Below are positions 1 through 7,151 of a DNA stretch of 40,377 bases, piece by piece (the stretch's first letter is position 1; the number at the start of each line of letters is the position of its first letter). The notes under the pieces are model-generated. The model did not search any database. It saw nothing but the letters and a program-made list of their open reading frames with translations, and was not told the DNA's origin. Position numbers and translations under genes: made by a program. The DNA is from Clostridiales bacterium UBA6468 (GTDB taxonomy: Bacteria > Bacillota > Clostridia > Oscillospirales > Oscillospiraceae): contig DJNI01000001.1 in assembly GCA_002436765.1 (NCBI GenBank), forward strand, positions 1-40,377. Reading direction: 5' to 3'.

Positions 1-347
1 AGCGCCGCCGTGATGTCGAACGACCGGTCAGATACCGGAAACACGCGCTTGCCGCGCTCGACCTTGAGCGGCACACCCAAGCCCTCGAAAAATTCGATGG
101 CGTCGCGCCCGTCGAAGCGGGAAAACGCGGAGTATAAAAACCGCGGGTTCTGCGGCACGTGGGCGAGCAGCTCTTCACAGCTGCTGTCGTTCGTCACGTT
201 GCAGCGGCCCTTGCCGGTGATCAGAAGCTTTCTGCCCAGACGGTCGTTTTTTTCCAGAAGCAGTACCTTCTGCCCCCGTTTTGCCGCCGTAATGGCCGCG
301 AACATGCCCGCCGGGCCGCCGCCGATCACGATCCCGTCATAGCCCAT
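1..347 (-). CDS. FAD-dependent oxidoreductase, BaiN/HI0933-like (3' part beyond window)
   Basis: Only the first 115 or so codons are inside the window; the gene runs off the left edge. The translation starts MGYDGIVIGGGPAGMFAA, with the GGGPAG dinucleotide-binding turn at residues 9-14 and an acidic residue ending the second strand (LLLEK, about 29-33). TGKGRCNVTN at 44-53 is the hallmark of the HI0933/BaiN flavoprotein family (often annotated aminoacetone oxidase family FAD-binding enzyme). These are cytoplasmic FAD enzymes whose substrate is usually unknown, although BaiN has been linked to bile-acid dehydroxylation. The start codon overlaps the stop of the upstream MurR/RpiR gene by one base (TGATG), so the two are probably co-transcribed and translationally coupled. 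The family is clear; the substrate is not. Confidence 0.85.
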   Translation of the reverse strand, partial: MGYDGIVIGGGPAGMFAAITAAKRGQKVLLLEKNDRLGRKLLITGKGRCNVTNDSSCEELLAHVPQNPRFLYSAFSRFDGRDAIEFFEGLGVPLKVERGKRVFPVSDRSFDITAA

Positions 348-1213
348 CAGCCATCCACCCGCTTCTCATACACGTCGTATTCTTCCCATATCCGCTCCAG
401 ATTGGCAAAGGTTTTGGACAGCTCCTTCTCCTTCTGGGCGGCGATGGCGACGATCAGGGCGTTGACGATGCTCAGCGGCGCCACCAGGGAGTCCACCAGG
501 CTGACCATATCGCTTTTGGCGATGAGCACATGGTCGCAATTACTGCCGAGGGGGGACAGCTTGCTGTCCGTAATGCCGATGACCGTTGCCCCGGCGGAGC
601 GGCAGTATTTCGCCCCCTTGGTCGTAGTAGAGGAATACCGGGGGAAGGAAAAGGCGATGACCACGTCGCTGCTGTTCACGCTGACGATCTTCTCAAACAT
701 CTCCCCCGCCCCGAAGCCGGAAACCACGTGGACATTGTTGAACATATAATTAAGGTAGTAGCCCAGAAAATTCGCCAGCGGCTCCACGGAGCGGACGCCC
801 AGAATGTACACCCGTTTGGCCTTCAGAATGGCGTTCACGGCAGCGGAAAATTCCTCCCGGCTCACCATTTCCTCCGTCTGGCGGATTTTTTCCATGTCGG
901 AGCGAAGCACCGTGGAGACCACGTCCTGATCGCCCAGACGGTCGTTGGCGACCTCAATGCGCTGCACGGAGGTCAGGCGGTTGAGCACCATTTCCTGCAT
1001 GGCCTTCTGCATACTGGGGTAGCCGTCAAAGCCCAAGTCCACGGCAAACCGAACCACCGTGGATTCCGATACGCCCACCGTTTTTCCCAGACGGTTGGCC
1101 GTCATGAACGCGGCCTTGTCATATTCCTCCGTAATGTAACGTGCGATCCGCTTCTGCCCCTTGGAGAAGGTGGGTTCCATCTCCCGCAGCGTGGACAATA
1201 TATCGTGACTCAT
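347..1213 (-). CDS. MurR/RpiR family transcriptional regulator
   Basis: A 288-residue cytoplasmic regulator. The N-terminal HTH_6 domain (about residues 1-77) includes FSKGQKRIARYI and the recognition segment VGVSESTVVRFAVDLGFDGY. A SIS sugar-phosphate-binding domain follows (about 120-255; VYILGVRSVEPLA, then VIAFSFPRYS and VIGITDS). Such proteins repress or activate sugar, amino-sugar or sialic-acid catabolic genes in response to a phosphosugar. The longer open frame extends upstream, but the ATG at 1213 is preceded by AAGGAGG at good spacing and matches the usual N-terminus, so I chose it. It overlaps the flavoprotein gene downstream by one base. No sugar-catabolic gene lies nearby in the window, so its effector is unknown. 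Confidence 0.88.
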   Translation of the reverse strand: MSHDILSTLREMEPTFSKGQKRIARYITEEYDKAAFMTANRLGKTVGVSESTVVRFAVDLGFDGYPSMQKAMQEMVLNRLTSVQRIEVANDRLGDQDVVSTVLRSDMEKIRQTEEMVSREEFSAAVNAILKAKRVYILGVRSVEPLANFLGYYLNYMFNNVHVVSGFGAGEMFEKIVSVNSSDVVIAFSFPRYSSTTTKGAKYCRSAGATVIGITDSKLSPLGSNCDHVLIAKSDMVSLVDSLVAPLSIVNALIVAIAAQKEKELSKTFANLERIWEEYDVYEKRVDG

Positions 1214-1287
1214 AGCTGCCTCCTTGTGCGGCGCTGTATCTTTTTTATGGCGGCCGGCCTGATTCTGCCGAAAATCCGCCTTATAGT

Positions 1288-1316
1288 ATACTAGCAAAAC
1301 CAGCGACATTTTGCAA
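1288..1316 (-). promoter_or_regulatory. Predicted sigma-A promoter for the MurR/RpiR gene
   Basis: On the minus strand TTGCAA (1311-1316) lies 17 nt from TAGTAT (1288-1293), with a TG-extended -10 (TGC before it). It points at the regulator start at 1213. Confidence 0.6.
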
Positions 1317-1345
1317 GAGGCAACCGCAGAAAATGCATGAGGATT

Positions 1346-2074
1346 TCAGATCGTGCCGGGTGTTCCGGACATCCGTACCAGTTCCGCAACCTCCGACTCC
1401 GTCAGGCAGCGCCACTTTCCCAGCGGGAGGTCTCCCAGGCGGAGGCTTCCCTCCTGAATGCGGCGCAGCCGGGTGCAGTGCATTCCCGCGGCATCGCACA
1501 TCCGCCGCACCTGCCGGTTGCGGCCTTCGTGGATGGTCACACGGAATTTTGCCGACTGTCCCTCCGCTTTTAAGAGCTTCACCTTCGGCGGGCGGATGGT
1601 GTAGCCGTCCAGGATGATAGGCTTCGCCAGACGGCGCTCCCCGCCGGGGGCGTAGCCGGTGACCCAGACGTCATAGGTCTTCTCCACCTCATGCTTCGGG
1701 TGCATCAGTGCGTTGGCGAACGCCCCGTCATTGGTCAGAAGCAGCAGCCCCTCGGAGTCCATGTCCAGCCGCCCGACGGGGTACACCCGCACGCCGCAGT
1801 CCGCCACAAGACCGGCCACGTCCGGCCGTCCTTTTTCGTCGGACAGGGTCGTTACATAGCCATGGGGTTTATTCAATAAGATGTACACGTTCTTCTCCCG
1901 GGCGGCCAAAGGCTGTCCCGCCACCCGGATATCGTCTGCTTCCGGGTCGGCGCAGTCCCCCAGGGAAGCAGGGACGCCGTTGACGCTCACCTGCCCCGCC
2001 CGGATCAGCTCCTCCGCCTTCCGCCGGGAGGCCACGCCGTGGGCGGAGAGTATTTTCTGCAAACGTTCTGTCAT
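1346..2074 (-). CDS. rluB: 23S rRNA pseudouridine synthase, RluB-type
   Basis: A 242-residue enzyme with an N-terminal S4 RNA-binding domain (about residues 1-60; ASRRKAEELIRAGQVSVNG) and an RsuA/RluB catalytic domain. LLNKPHGYVTT is at 66-76 and the catalytic Asp lies in GRLD at 101-104. The tail carries the typical EGRNRQVRRMCDAAG segment. It isomerises uridine in large-subunit rRNA (family knowledge). The longer frame upstream of 2074 is not credible, because ATG 2074 has GGGGAGG a few bases before it. It lies 38 nt downstream of the carboxypeptidase gene in the same direction, matching the dacB-rluB neighbourhood of Bacillota, so it is likely the end of the scpA-led run. RsuA or RluF are alternatives within the family. 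Confidence 0.9.
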   Translation of the reverse strand: MTERLQKILSAHGVASRRKAEELIRAGQVSVNGVPASLGDCADPEADDIRVAGQPLAAREKNVYILLNKPHGYVTTLSDEKGRPDVAGLVADCGVRVYPVGRLDMDSEGLLLLTNDGAFANALMHPKHEVEKTYDVWVTGYAPGGERRLAKPIILDGYTIRPPKVKLLKAEGQSAKFRVTIHEGRNRQVRRMCDAAGMHCTRLRRIQEGSLRLGDLPLGKWRCLTESEVAELVRMSGTPGTI

Positions 2075-2112
2075 GGTTTTTCCTCCCCGCATGGTCATCC
2101 GGGAGCGGCATG

Positions 2113-3207
2113 TCAGCCGCTCCCTCTGTGGAATAGTTTCTGCCAGAAGCTCTTTTCCTCCGGCCGGGTCTGCTCGATGGTCGCGCCGTAGACGGTAGGG
2201 ATTTTTCCCACGGCCTTGCCCTCGATCAGCACGTACACGACCCCCGCGTCCGCCCCCTCCACCGCCGGGGCGTAGACGAATCCCGGGCCGGGCATCGCAA
2301 GACAAGGGTGTTCCTCCGGCGCGACGGAATAGTCAAAATCCTCCGCCGCCAGCACCTCCACCCGCCGTTTTTCGCCGCCCACGACCTCCAGGGTTCCCAC
2401 CCGATCGCCCTGATTCACGATCCGCTGAATTGCGTACCGGGAGAAGCCCTCCTCCATCAGCGCGGCATGGTCAGCCCAGTCGCCGGGGTCGTCGATGGTC
2501 ACGACAATGACCCGCCGCCCGTCTCGCGTGGCACTGGACACCAGGATCCGCCCGGCGGCCTTGGTAAAGCCGGTTTTCACCCCGTCGGCGCCCGCCACCC
2601 GCCACAATAGCTTATTGTGGTTGGTCAGATACCGCTCCCCCACCTTGACGTTTTTGGCGGAAACGGTCTTGTAGAAAATGGGATTTTCCATGGCGTAGGC
2701 TGCCAGAGTCCCCAGATCCTTGGCTGTGGAGTAATGGCCGGGGCTGTCCAGGCCGTTGGGATTTTCAAAGTGCGTGCCGTTCAGGCCGAGGCTGCGCGCC
2801 TTGTCGTTCATCAGCGCCGCAAAGCCCTCCACGGTGCCGCCGCAGTAAATGGCCAGCGCCACGGCGGCGTCGTTGCCGGAGGACAGCATCAGCCCGTAGA
2901 GCAGCTCCTGCAAGGTGAGCACCTCTCCTTCTTTCAGGTACATGGAGGAGCCCTCGATGCCCACCGCTTCCTTTGGGATACGCATTCTGTCCAGCACGTT
3001 GCACTGCTCGCAAACGATCAGCGCCGTCATGATCTTGGTGGTGCTGGCAATCAGGCTGCGCTCCGTGGGATTTTTCTCATAAAGCACCCGGCCGCTGACG
3101 GCATCCACCGCATACGCCCGCCGGGCGGACACGGCACCCGCCCCCACAGGCAAAAACAGGACGGCGGCCAGCAATGCAGCCGCCGTCCCGGCGAAAATTC
3201 GTCTCAT
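2113..3207 (-). CDS. dacF: D-alanyl-D-alanine carboxypeptidase (serine type, DacF/DacB-like)
   Basis: A 364-residue exported penicillin-binding protein that trims the terminal D-Ala of peptidoglycan stem peptides. A signal peptide covers about residues 1-27 (AALLAAVLFLPVGAGAVSA). The three active-site motifs of peptidase family S11 are intact: STTK at 55-58, SGN at 110-112 and KTG at 211-213. The C-terminal domain (about 270-340) is the PBP5 beta domain, and the end (EEKSFWQKLFHRG) is short and amphipathic, as expected for a peripheral membrane anchor. Position between ytfJ and rluB mirrors the sporulation neighbourhood in Bacillota, suggesting a cortex or general carboxypeptidase role. The exact paralogue (dacA, dacB or dacF) cannot be settled here. 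Confidence 0.92.
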   Translation of the reverse strand: MRRIFAGTAAALLAAVLFLPVGAGAVSARRAYAVDAVSGRVLYEKNPTERSLIASTTKIMTALIVCEQCNVLDRMRIPKEAVGIEGSSMYLKEGEVLTLQELLYGLMLSSGNDAAVALAIYCGGTVEGFAALMNDKARSLGLNGTHFENPNGLDSPGHYSTAKDLGTLAAYAMENPIFYKTVSAKNVKVGERYLTNHNKLLWRVAGADGVKTGFTKAAGRILVSSATRDGRRVIVVTIDDPGDWADHAALMEEGFSRYAIQRIVNQGDRVGTLEVVGGEKRRVEVLAAEDFDYSVAPEEHPCLAMPGPGFVYAPAVEGADAGVVYVLIEGKAVGKIPTVYGATIEQTRPEEKSFWQKLFHRGSG

Positions 3208-3229
3208 TTCTTCTCACCCGTGGCTATTG

Positions 3230-3246
3230 TGTCCCGGTTCGGGACA
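3230..3246. other. Short inverted repeat upstream of the carboxypeptidase gene
   Basis: TGTCCCG at 3230-3236 and CGGGACA at 3240-3246 form a perfect 7-bp stem with a 3-nt loop, in the 59-nt gap between ytfJ and the carboxypeptidase start. It lacks a T-run, so it may be an operator or mRNA processing hairpin rather than a terminator. Confidence 0.4.
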
Positions 3247-3266
3247 AACTATGCGCCGCGGATGGG

Positions 3267-3644
3267 TCAGTCCTTCTTTTTGGCGTCCAGATAGGCCGTG
3301 AGCTTATCCAGCGTGTCCGGCATCATTTCCACGATGCGGTCAGCCGTGGAGCTGGCAGGCTCCGCCACGGGCATCATGCGCACGTTGCCGTCCTTGACAA
3401 TGAGGAAGCAGATGGGCGTCACCTTGACGCCGGCGCCAACGCCGCCGCCAAAGGGATTGTCGCCGGCCGCCGTCTTTTTGGTAAAGTCGGAACCGCCGCC
3501 GCCAAAGCCGACACTGACCTTGGACACGGGGATGATCGTCACGCCGTCCGGCGTGGAGATGGGTTCGCCGATGACGGAATTTACATCCACCATCTCACGG
3601 ATCTTCTGAATGGTACTTTCAAGCATATTGGGAATCTGGCTCAT
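3267..3644 (-). CDS. ytfJ: GerW/YtfJ family sporulation protein
   Basis: A 125-residue protein matching the YtfJ (GerW) family: LESTIQKIREMVDVNSVIGEP at the N-terminus, TIIPVSKVSVGFGGGGSDF in the middle, and a glycine-rich GGGVGAGVKVTPICFLIV core. In Bacillus this family is a spore protein needed for normal germination; the molecular function is unknown. A GTG nine bases upstream would place the ribosome site against the start, whereas ATG 3644 has AAAGGCGG eight bases away, so I used 3644. Its start lies inside the end of the DUF2953 gene (26-base overlap), a coupling also typical of this gene pair. Confidence 0.88.
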   Translation of the reverse strand: MSQIPNMLESTIQKIREMVDVNSVIGEPISTPDGVTIIPVSKVSVGFGGGGSDFTKKTAAGDNPFGGGVGAGVKVTPICFLIVKDGNVRMMPVAEPASSTADRIVEMMPDTLDKLTAYLDAKKKD

Positions 3645-4287
3645 GGGTAGCACCGCCTTTTCGTTTTTTCTGAAGTAATAAAAATTCTTTCAGCGCCCGG
3701 ATACCATATACAATGGCAAGACCCAGAAGTCTTCCCAGGGTAATGGTCAGATCCAGCCGCGCAATGACCAGTGTTTCGGGCGCGGTAAAGTCGCATTCGA
3801 CCTCCACATCCCGTTTTTTTATCACGAACAGCCGTTCCAGCCGGGGCATCAGATTGCCCACCGCCGCCCAGGCCCTTCCGTAATTGACCGCAAGGTCGCA
3901 GGGATCGCCCCCCGCCAGTATCAGCTTCAGCTCCAGGCGGTTCACCCGCAGCTTCCGCCGGAAATCTCCCAGAAAGTTCAGCGCGACCTTCACCAGCGGC
4001 AAAAAGTCCGGCAAGCTGCCGCCCTTTTCTTTCTTATCCGCCGCAGGCGCCTGCTTGGGGGGCTGGGGCGGATTTGGGAGGGATTCTTCCTGTTTTTTCG
4101 GCTGTTCCGCCGATTTTTTCGCAGGTTTTGGCTTTTTCTCCTTCTTTTTTCGGGGGAACAGGGTCAGCCGGACGGGGCCTGCAATGACCCGCAGCAGCGC
4201 CCCCTCCCCGCCGTACCGGGCGCTGACGCCCAGGGGCAGGATTCCCAGAAGGAATATCACGCCCAGCGCGATCCACCAGCCCATCAT
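3619..4287 (-). CDS. DUF2953 domain protein (YtfI-like)
   Basis: A 222-residue membrane-associated protein. One N-terminal membrane segment (about residues 3-20, WWIALGVIFLLGILPLG) is followed by a highly charged, Lys/Pro-rich linker (about 48-90, with KKKEKKPKPAKK) and a C-terminal DUF2953 domain containing NYGRAWAAVGNLMPRLERL and the VEVECDF segment. The family habitually sits next to ytfJ in spore formers, and its function is not established. Four-base overlap with scpB and a 26-base overlap with ytfJ indicate one polycistronic message. Confidence 0.8.
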   Translation of the reverse strand: MMGWWIALGVIFLLGILPLGVSARYGGEGALLRVIAGPVRLTLFPRKKKEKKPKPAKKSAEQPKKQEESLPNPPQPPKQAPAADKKEKGGSLPDFLPLVKVALNFLGDFRRKLRVNRLELKLILAGGDPCDLAVNYGRAWAAVGNLMPRLERLFVIKKRDVEVECDFTAPETLVIARLDLTITLGRLLGLAIVYGIRALKEFLLLQKKRKGGATHEPDSQYA

Positions 4288-4850
4288 GCGTCCTCCCCGG
4301 TTGGAGGCTGCTCAGGCAGCTCCACCGGCTCGCCGAAGGTGATCTTCTCAATGGGCGGCAGCTCTTCCAGGGAGCTGAGGCCGAAGGTGCGCAGAAAATC
4401 CGGCGTCGTCTTATACTGAATCGGACGTCCCGGAACGTTCAGCCGTCCCGCCTCCTCGATGAGCTTCTTATTCAGCAGCGCCGCCACGGAATAGGCGCTG
4501 TCCACGCCCCGGATCTGCTCCACCATGGCCTTCGTCGCCGGCTGATAATAGGCGATGATGGTCAGGGCCTCCAGCTGAGAGGAAGACAGCTTCGGGGGCT
4601 TTCTTGTCTCCAGTGCCTTCGTCACGTAGTCCGCCATTTCTCCCGAGGACACCATCTGGTAGCCCTTTTCCAGCTTGAGAATGCGGATCCCCCGGCGCTC
4701 AAAGGCGTATTTGTCCGCCAGATCGTCGGCGGCCTTTTCCACATCCGGCGCGTCCGTTTCCAGCGCGGCGGCGAGTCTTCCGATGTCGATCCGCTCGCCC
4801 GCGGCAAAGAGAATGGCCTCAATGGCACGCTGCAGCTGTTCCGATTCCAT
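4284..4850 (-). CDS. scpB: Segregation and condensation protein B
   Basis: A 188-residue winged-helix kleisin-associated protein. ScpB dimers bind ScpA and, with SMC, form the bacterial condensin that compacts and segregates the nucleoid. Recognisable segments are IEAILFAAGERIDIGRLA near the N-terminus, SSQLEALTIIAYYQPATKA and the VEQIRGVDS winged-helix motif, then GRPIQYKTTPDFLRTFGL. Length fits the family (about 180-200). Its ATG overlaps the scpA stop by one base (TGATG) and its end overlaps the DUF2953 start by four, so it is translated from the scpA message. Confidence 0.95.
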   Translation of the reverse strand: MESEQLQRAIEAILFAAGERIDIGRLAAALETDAPDVEKAADDLADKYAFERRGIRILKLEKGYQMVSSGEMADYVTKALETRKPPKLSSSQLEALTIIAYYQPATKAMVEQIRGVDSAYSVAALLNKKLIEEAGRLNVPGRPIQYKTTPDFLRTFGLSSLEELPPIEKITFGEPVELPEQPPTGEDA

Positions 4851-5641
4851 CAGGTCATCTCCTCTCTTAGGTGCTTGTCCAGCAGTCGGACGTTGGGGTT
4901 TTCCCCGCCGGGGTCATCCTCCAGCGTCACGGAGTTCGTCTTGCACAAATCCAGAATGGCAAGAAAGGTCGCCACGATCTCCGAGCGGCTCCGGCTGCCC
5001 CGGAACAGGTTCTTCAGCCGCTCCACGCCCCGCAGCAGCAGCTGACGCAGCACCTCGCCGGTCTTCCGGCCGATGGGGTACGGCTCCTTGCCCACGATGC
5101 CCCGGAAATTGGCCGTGGGCGGTGGCAGCTGGCGCTGACTGCGCTCGGCGATGATGTCCAGCGCCCGAAGCAGATCGATCACGTCGTGCTGATAACGGTA
5201 GCCCTGCTCCCTGCGCAGGGGCTCCGGCTCCTTGGTGAACAGACACCGGCCGATCTCGTTTCGCGGCTCCAGCACCGCCACGGCCTGCCGGATCTGCTCC
5301 ATGGCTTCCTTGCGCTTGCGCTCCACCAGGGACTGGCGCAGCAGATCCAGCTCGCTTTCCGCCTCGGCCTGTTCCGCCGCCGAGAGAAGCATTTTGGTTT
5401 TGATCAGCATCAGGTGGGACGCCATGGTGATGAACTCGCTGGCGATCTCCATATCCATCCGCTTCATTTCGTCCAGATATCCCAGATACTGCTCCAGGAT
5501 CGCGGAAATGGACACATCCTGAATTTCGATTTTATTCTTGCTCAGCAGCTCAAAAATAACATCCAGCGGCCCCTCAAAATCCTCCAGCACGTCGGATTTG
5601 GTATGGACGATGCCCTCCAGACGGTATTGCGGTTCTCCCAT
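4850..5641 (-). CDS. scpA: Segregation and condensation protein A
   Basis: A 263-residue kleisin that bridges the SMC heads. The N-terminus has the conserved FEGPLDVIFELLSKNKIEIQ segment and ISAILEQYLGYLDEM; the middle has the ASHLMLIKTKMLL helix; the C-terminal winged helix covers about the last 80 residues (IVATFLAILDLCKTNSVTLEDD). The open frame reaches 5728, but ATG 5641 has AAAGGAAG just upstream and gives the family's usual N-terminus. A promoter ends about 35 nt upstream. It is first in the run that continues through scpB, DUF2953, ytfJ, carboxypeptidase and rluB. Confidence 0.95.
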   Translation of the reverse strand: MGEPQYRLEGIVHTKSDVLEDFEGPLDVIFELLSKNKIEIQDVSISAILEQYLGYLDEMKRMDMEIASEFITMASHLMLIKTKMLLSAAEQAEAESELDLLRQSLVERKRKEAMEQIRQAVAVLEPRNEIGRCLFTKEPEPLRREQGYRYQHDVIDLLRALDIIAERSQRQLPPPTANFRGIVGKEPYPIGRKTGEVLRQLLLRGVERLKNLFRGSRSRSEIVATFLAILDLCKTNSVTLEDDPGGENPNVRLLDKHLREEMT

Positions 5642-5675
5642 AGCGGCTTCCTTTGCTAAATACATACTTACAGAC

Positions 5676-5704
5676 ATTATAGCATTCTTTTCCCCCGTTC
5701 GCAA
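5676..5704 (-). promoter_or_regulatory. Predicted sigma-A promoter of the scpA run
   Basis: Minus strand TTGCGA (5699-5704), 17-nt spacer, TATAAT (5676-5681) with an extended TGC. It is placed just upstream of the scpA start at 5641. Confidence 0.7.
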
Positions 5705-5748
5705 CCCTAATATTCCATTAACTTTCATGAACTTTCTTTCAGAAAATA

Positions 5749-5777
5749 TTGCAATTTTCGATTTTGTGTGGTATCAT
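5749..5777 (+). promoter_or_regulatory. Predicted sigma-A promoter for the small membrane protein
   Basis: TTGCAA (5749-5754), 17-nt spacer, TATCAT (5772-5777), thirty bases before the GTG start at 5808. It is divergent from the scpA promoter. Confidence 0.6.
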
Positions 5778-5807
5778 GTTTGTAACCGAAATTCGGAGGG
5801 ATGAGAA

Positions 5808-6104
5808 GTGGCAAAACGGAATCGTTATCGTGAGATGGAAAATTTGATGACCAGGGTCATTATTGGCGACACGCTGGTGTTTGCGCTGTACCTGCTTTGC
5901 GCCGGTCTTGGCTGGACCGTCCTGAAGGTGACTGCCGCCATTATCGCCATTCTTGGTTCCCTTTTATGCCTGGGCTGGCTGGTCATCACCGGCGAGTTTT
6001 CCCGCCGCCGGAGTCTGTGGATGGTAACGGGCTTCATCGCGATCGTTCTGTGCGTGCTGGTGTCCCTGCTTCTGGGCTATCCCGGCCCCGCGCCTACCGT
6101 ATAG
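5808..6104 (+). CDS. Small three-helix membrane protein of unknown function
   Basis: A 98-residue protein with three predicted membrane segments: about residues 16-37 (VIIGDTLVFALYLLCAGLGW), 40-60 (VTAAIIAILGSLLCLGWLVI) and 69-90 (LWMVTGFIAIVLCVLVSLLLG). The N-terminus is basic (MAKRNRYRE). Translation starts at GTG 5808, which follows GGAGGG at normal spacing. It is a single-gene unit with its own promoter and a strong terminator at 6116-6143. Divergent from scpA. I do not recognise the family. Confidence 0.75.
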   Translation: MAKRNRYREMENLMTRVIIGDTLVFALYLLCAGLGWTVLKVTAAIIAILGSLLCLGWLVITGEFSRRRSLWMVTGFIAIVLCVLVSLLLGYPGPAPTV

Positions 6105-6115
6105 CATACATCCGG

Positions 6116-6143
6116 AAAAGCGGCAGCTCCGGCTGCCGCTTTT
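6116..6143 (+). terminator. Rho-independent terminator
   Basis: Perfect 12-bp stem AAAAGCGGCAGC (6116-6127) with GCTGCCGCTTTT (6132-6143) around a TCCG loop. It can act on the small membrane gene. Confidence 0.85.
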
Positions 6144-6187
6144 AGACTGTCAAAAAAGGCGGCGCCGCACAATTGTACCTGCGATTC

Positions 6188-6352
6188 TCAGCCGCTTTCC
6201 CGCCCCCGCTTCTTCAGTTTGAAAAAAAGGAAAAAAATCGCGCAGCCGCTGCCGGCCCAAGCCGGCTTGCGGCTGCGCGATTTTTCCTGTTTTTGAGACC
6301 GAAGCACGGACGAAAAGGATCCGCTCACAGTCCCAGACGATTTCTTCAGAGC
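6188..6352. repeat. Palindromic intergenic repeat, copy 1
   Basis: A long imperfect palindrome centred on a 17-bp perfect stem (6233-6249 paired with 6269-6285, with T-runs on both strands, so also a likely bidirectional terminator). The inner core GCCGGC/GCCGGC encloses a CCAA loop. The outer arms, from about 6188 and back to about 6352, are also recognisably complementary (for example CAGCCGCTTTCC against GTGAGCGGATCC). Bases 6240-6268 are identical to 6940-6968, exactly 700 bp away. This fills the 265-nt gap before the XRE gene. Confidence 0.65.
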
Positions 6353-6369
6353 CTCCCTGCGCGCCCCGT

Positions 6370-6699
6370 TCAGAAAGGCTGTCGCTCTTTGCTTTCCATG
6401 GCGATCAGAAATGTTTTCAGAATGTCCTCGGCATACTTTTGCTCGAGGGGCGTGCAGTGCCGCAGGACGGAGGAAAAGCAGTGCTTCTGCTGGTTCTCTC
6501 CAAAGAGAATGTAGTCGGTGGAAAGCTTCAGGATGGAGGCGATCCGGCACAGAGTCGGGACGGACATGCCCTTTTTTCCAAGCTCAATGTCTGCGCAGAA
6601 CTTTGGTGTGACGTCCAGCATTTCGGCGAAGGTTTCCCGCGTATAACCGAAGGCCTCCCGCTGAGCGCGGATCCGTGCGCCAATTTCTACCCAGTCCAT
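6370..6699 (-). CDS. XRE family helix-turn-helix regulator
   Basis: A 109-residue Cro/CI-type DNA-binding protein. The HTH_3 domain spans about residues 7-62, with ETFAEMLDVTPKFCADIELGKKGMSVPTLCRIASIL. The family residues normally reading QETLA/SRIE are replaced by ETFA/ADIE. The rest (about 65-109) is a short helical tail. The ATG at 6699 is preceded by GGAGGTG. Upstream lie three matching operator-like half-sites at 6731-6793, so it is very probably autoregulatory and controls the divergent promoter at 6768. It is bracketed by two copies of the same palindromic repeat, which suggests the segment 6188-7066 is a unit that moved or duplicated together. Confidence 0.85.
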   Translation of the reverse strand: MDWVEIGARIRAQREAFGYTRETFAEMLDVTPKFCADIELGKKGMSVPTLCRIASILKLSTDYILFGENQQKHCFSSVLRHCTPLEQKYAEDILKTFLIAMESKERQPF

Positions 6700-6730
6700 T
6701 CCAGCACCTCCAAGAAACTACCAGTAGGTT

Positions 6731-6793
6731 AACCCTAAAAGTTGTACTTGTAAATAAACTTTCAGGGTTGACATATGGGAACTTTAGGGGTAG
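6731..6793. promoter_or_regulatory. Three operator-like half-sites for the XRE regulator
   Basis: The motif ACCCTnAAAGTT recurs: AACCCTAAAAGTT at 6731-6743 on plus, AACCCTGAAAGTTT as the reverse of 6756-6769, and a third (ACCCCTAAAGTT) as the reverse of 6780-6791. The first two face each other as an inverted repeat with a 12-nt gap. The third falls in the spacer and edge of the plus-strand promoter at 6768-6796, so binding there would block it. The TTTACA-N17 arrangement on the minus strand overlaps sites 1 and 2. Confidence 0.6.
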
Positions 6794-6796
6794 AAT
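6768..6796 (+). promoter_or_regulatory. Strong sigma-A promoter divergent from the XRE gene
   Basis: Consensus TTGACA (6768-6773), 17-nt spacer, TAGAAT (6791-6796). It reads rightward into the palindromic repeat; the only open frames right after it are very short (17 codons from 6803, 7 from an internal ATG preceded by AAGGATC). The transcript may be a structured RNA or a leader of the gene at 7152. Confidence 0.65.
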
Positions 6797-6875
6797 AAAA
6801 CATGATTGTAAGACCGGGAGCCGGAAGGATCATGAAACGCTCCTGGAACGTATGACATAAGGGCGCCTCCGAACA

Positions 6876-7066
6876 AATCGTCTTCGGCTGTGAGCGGATC
6901 TTTTTTCCCGGCTGTGCAGTTCCCAAAGCGGGAAATATTGCGCAGCCGCTGCCGGCCCAAGCCGGCTTACGGCTGCGGCATACCCCTTGCGGGTACAGAC
7001 AGGATTCCTCCGCTTTTGGAACCTTCGTCTGGTAAAAAATCTCTCGCTCACAGCTCTTGCCGATTG
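6876..7066. repeat. Palindromic intergenic repeat, copy 2
   Basis: Same family as 6188-6352. The left arm (AAATCGTCTTCGGCTGTGAG onward) and the reverse of the right arm (CAATCGGCAAGAGCTGTGAG onward) are homologous over roughly 65 nt, and the centre repeats the GC-rich core of copy 1 (6940-6968). The left arm also matches the reverse complement of 6300-6352. No coding potential stands out, and neither arm resembles a known IS end to me. Confidence 0.65.
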
Positions 7067-7090
7067 AATCCGAGCTCCCCCAGGATTGCC

Positions 7091-7119
7091 TTGACAGGAT
7101 TCTCCAAATGGTCTATACT
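7091..7119 (+). promoter_or_regulatory. Predicted sigma-A promoter for the 7152 membrane protein
   Basis: TTGACA (7091-7096), 17-nt spacer, TATACT (7114-7119), 33 nt before the ATG. Confidence 0.7.
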
Positions 7120-7151
7120 TAACTTGACCGCAGGGCGAAGAGGAGGTTTGC

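Noticed and set aside
3230..3246. TGTCCCG/CGGGACA hairpin as another copy of the GGGACAAACTCC repeat near the integrase
   Set aside because: Only GGGACAAACT is shared; the flanks do not match.
6803..6856. 17-codon frame after the XRE-controlled promoter
   Set aside because: Too short and not conserved as far as can be judged; mentioned as a possibility only.
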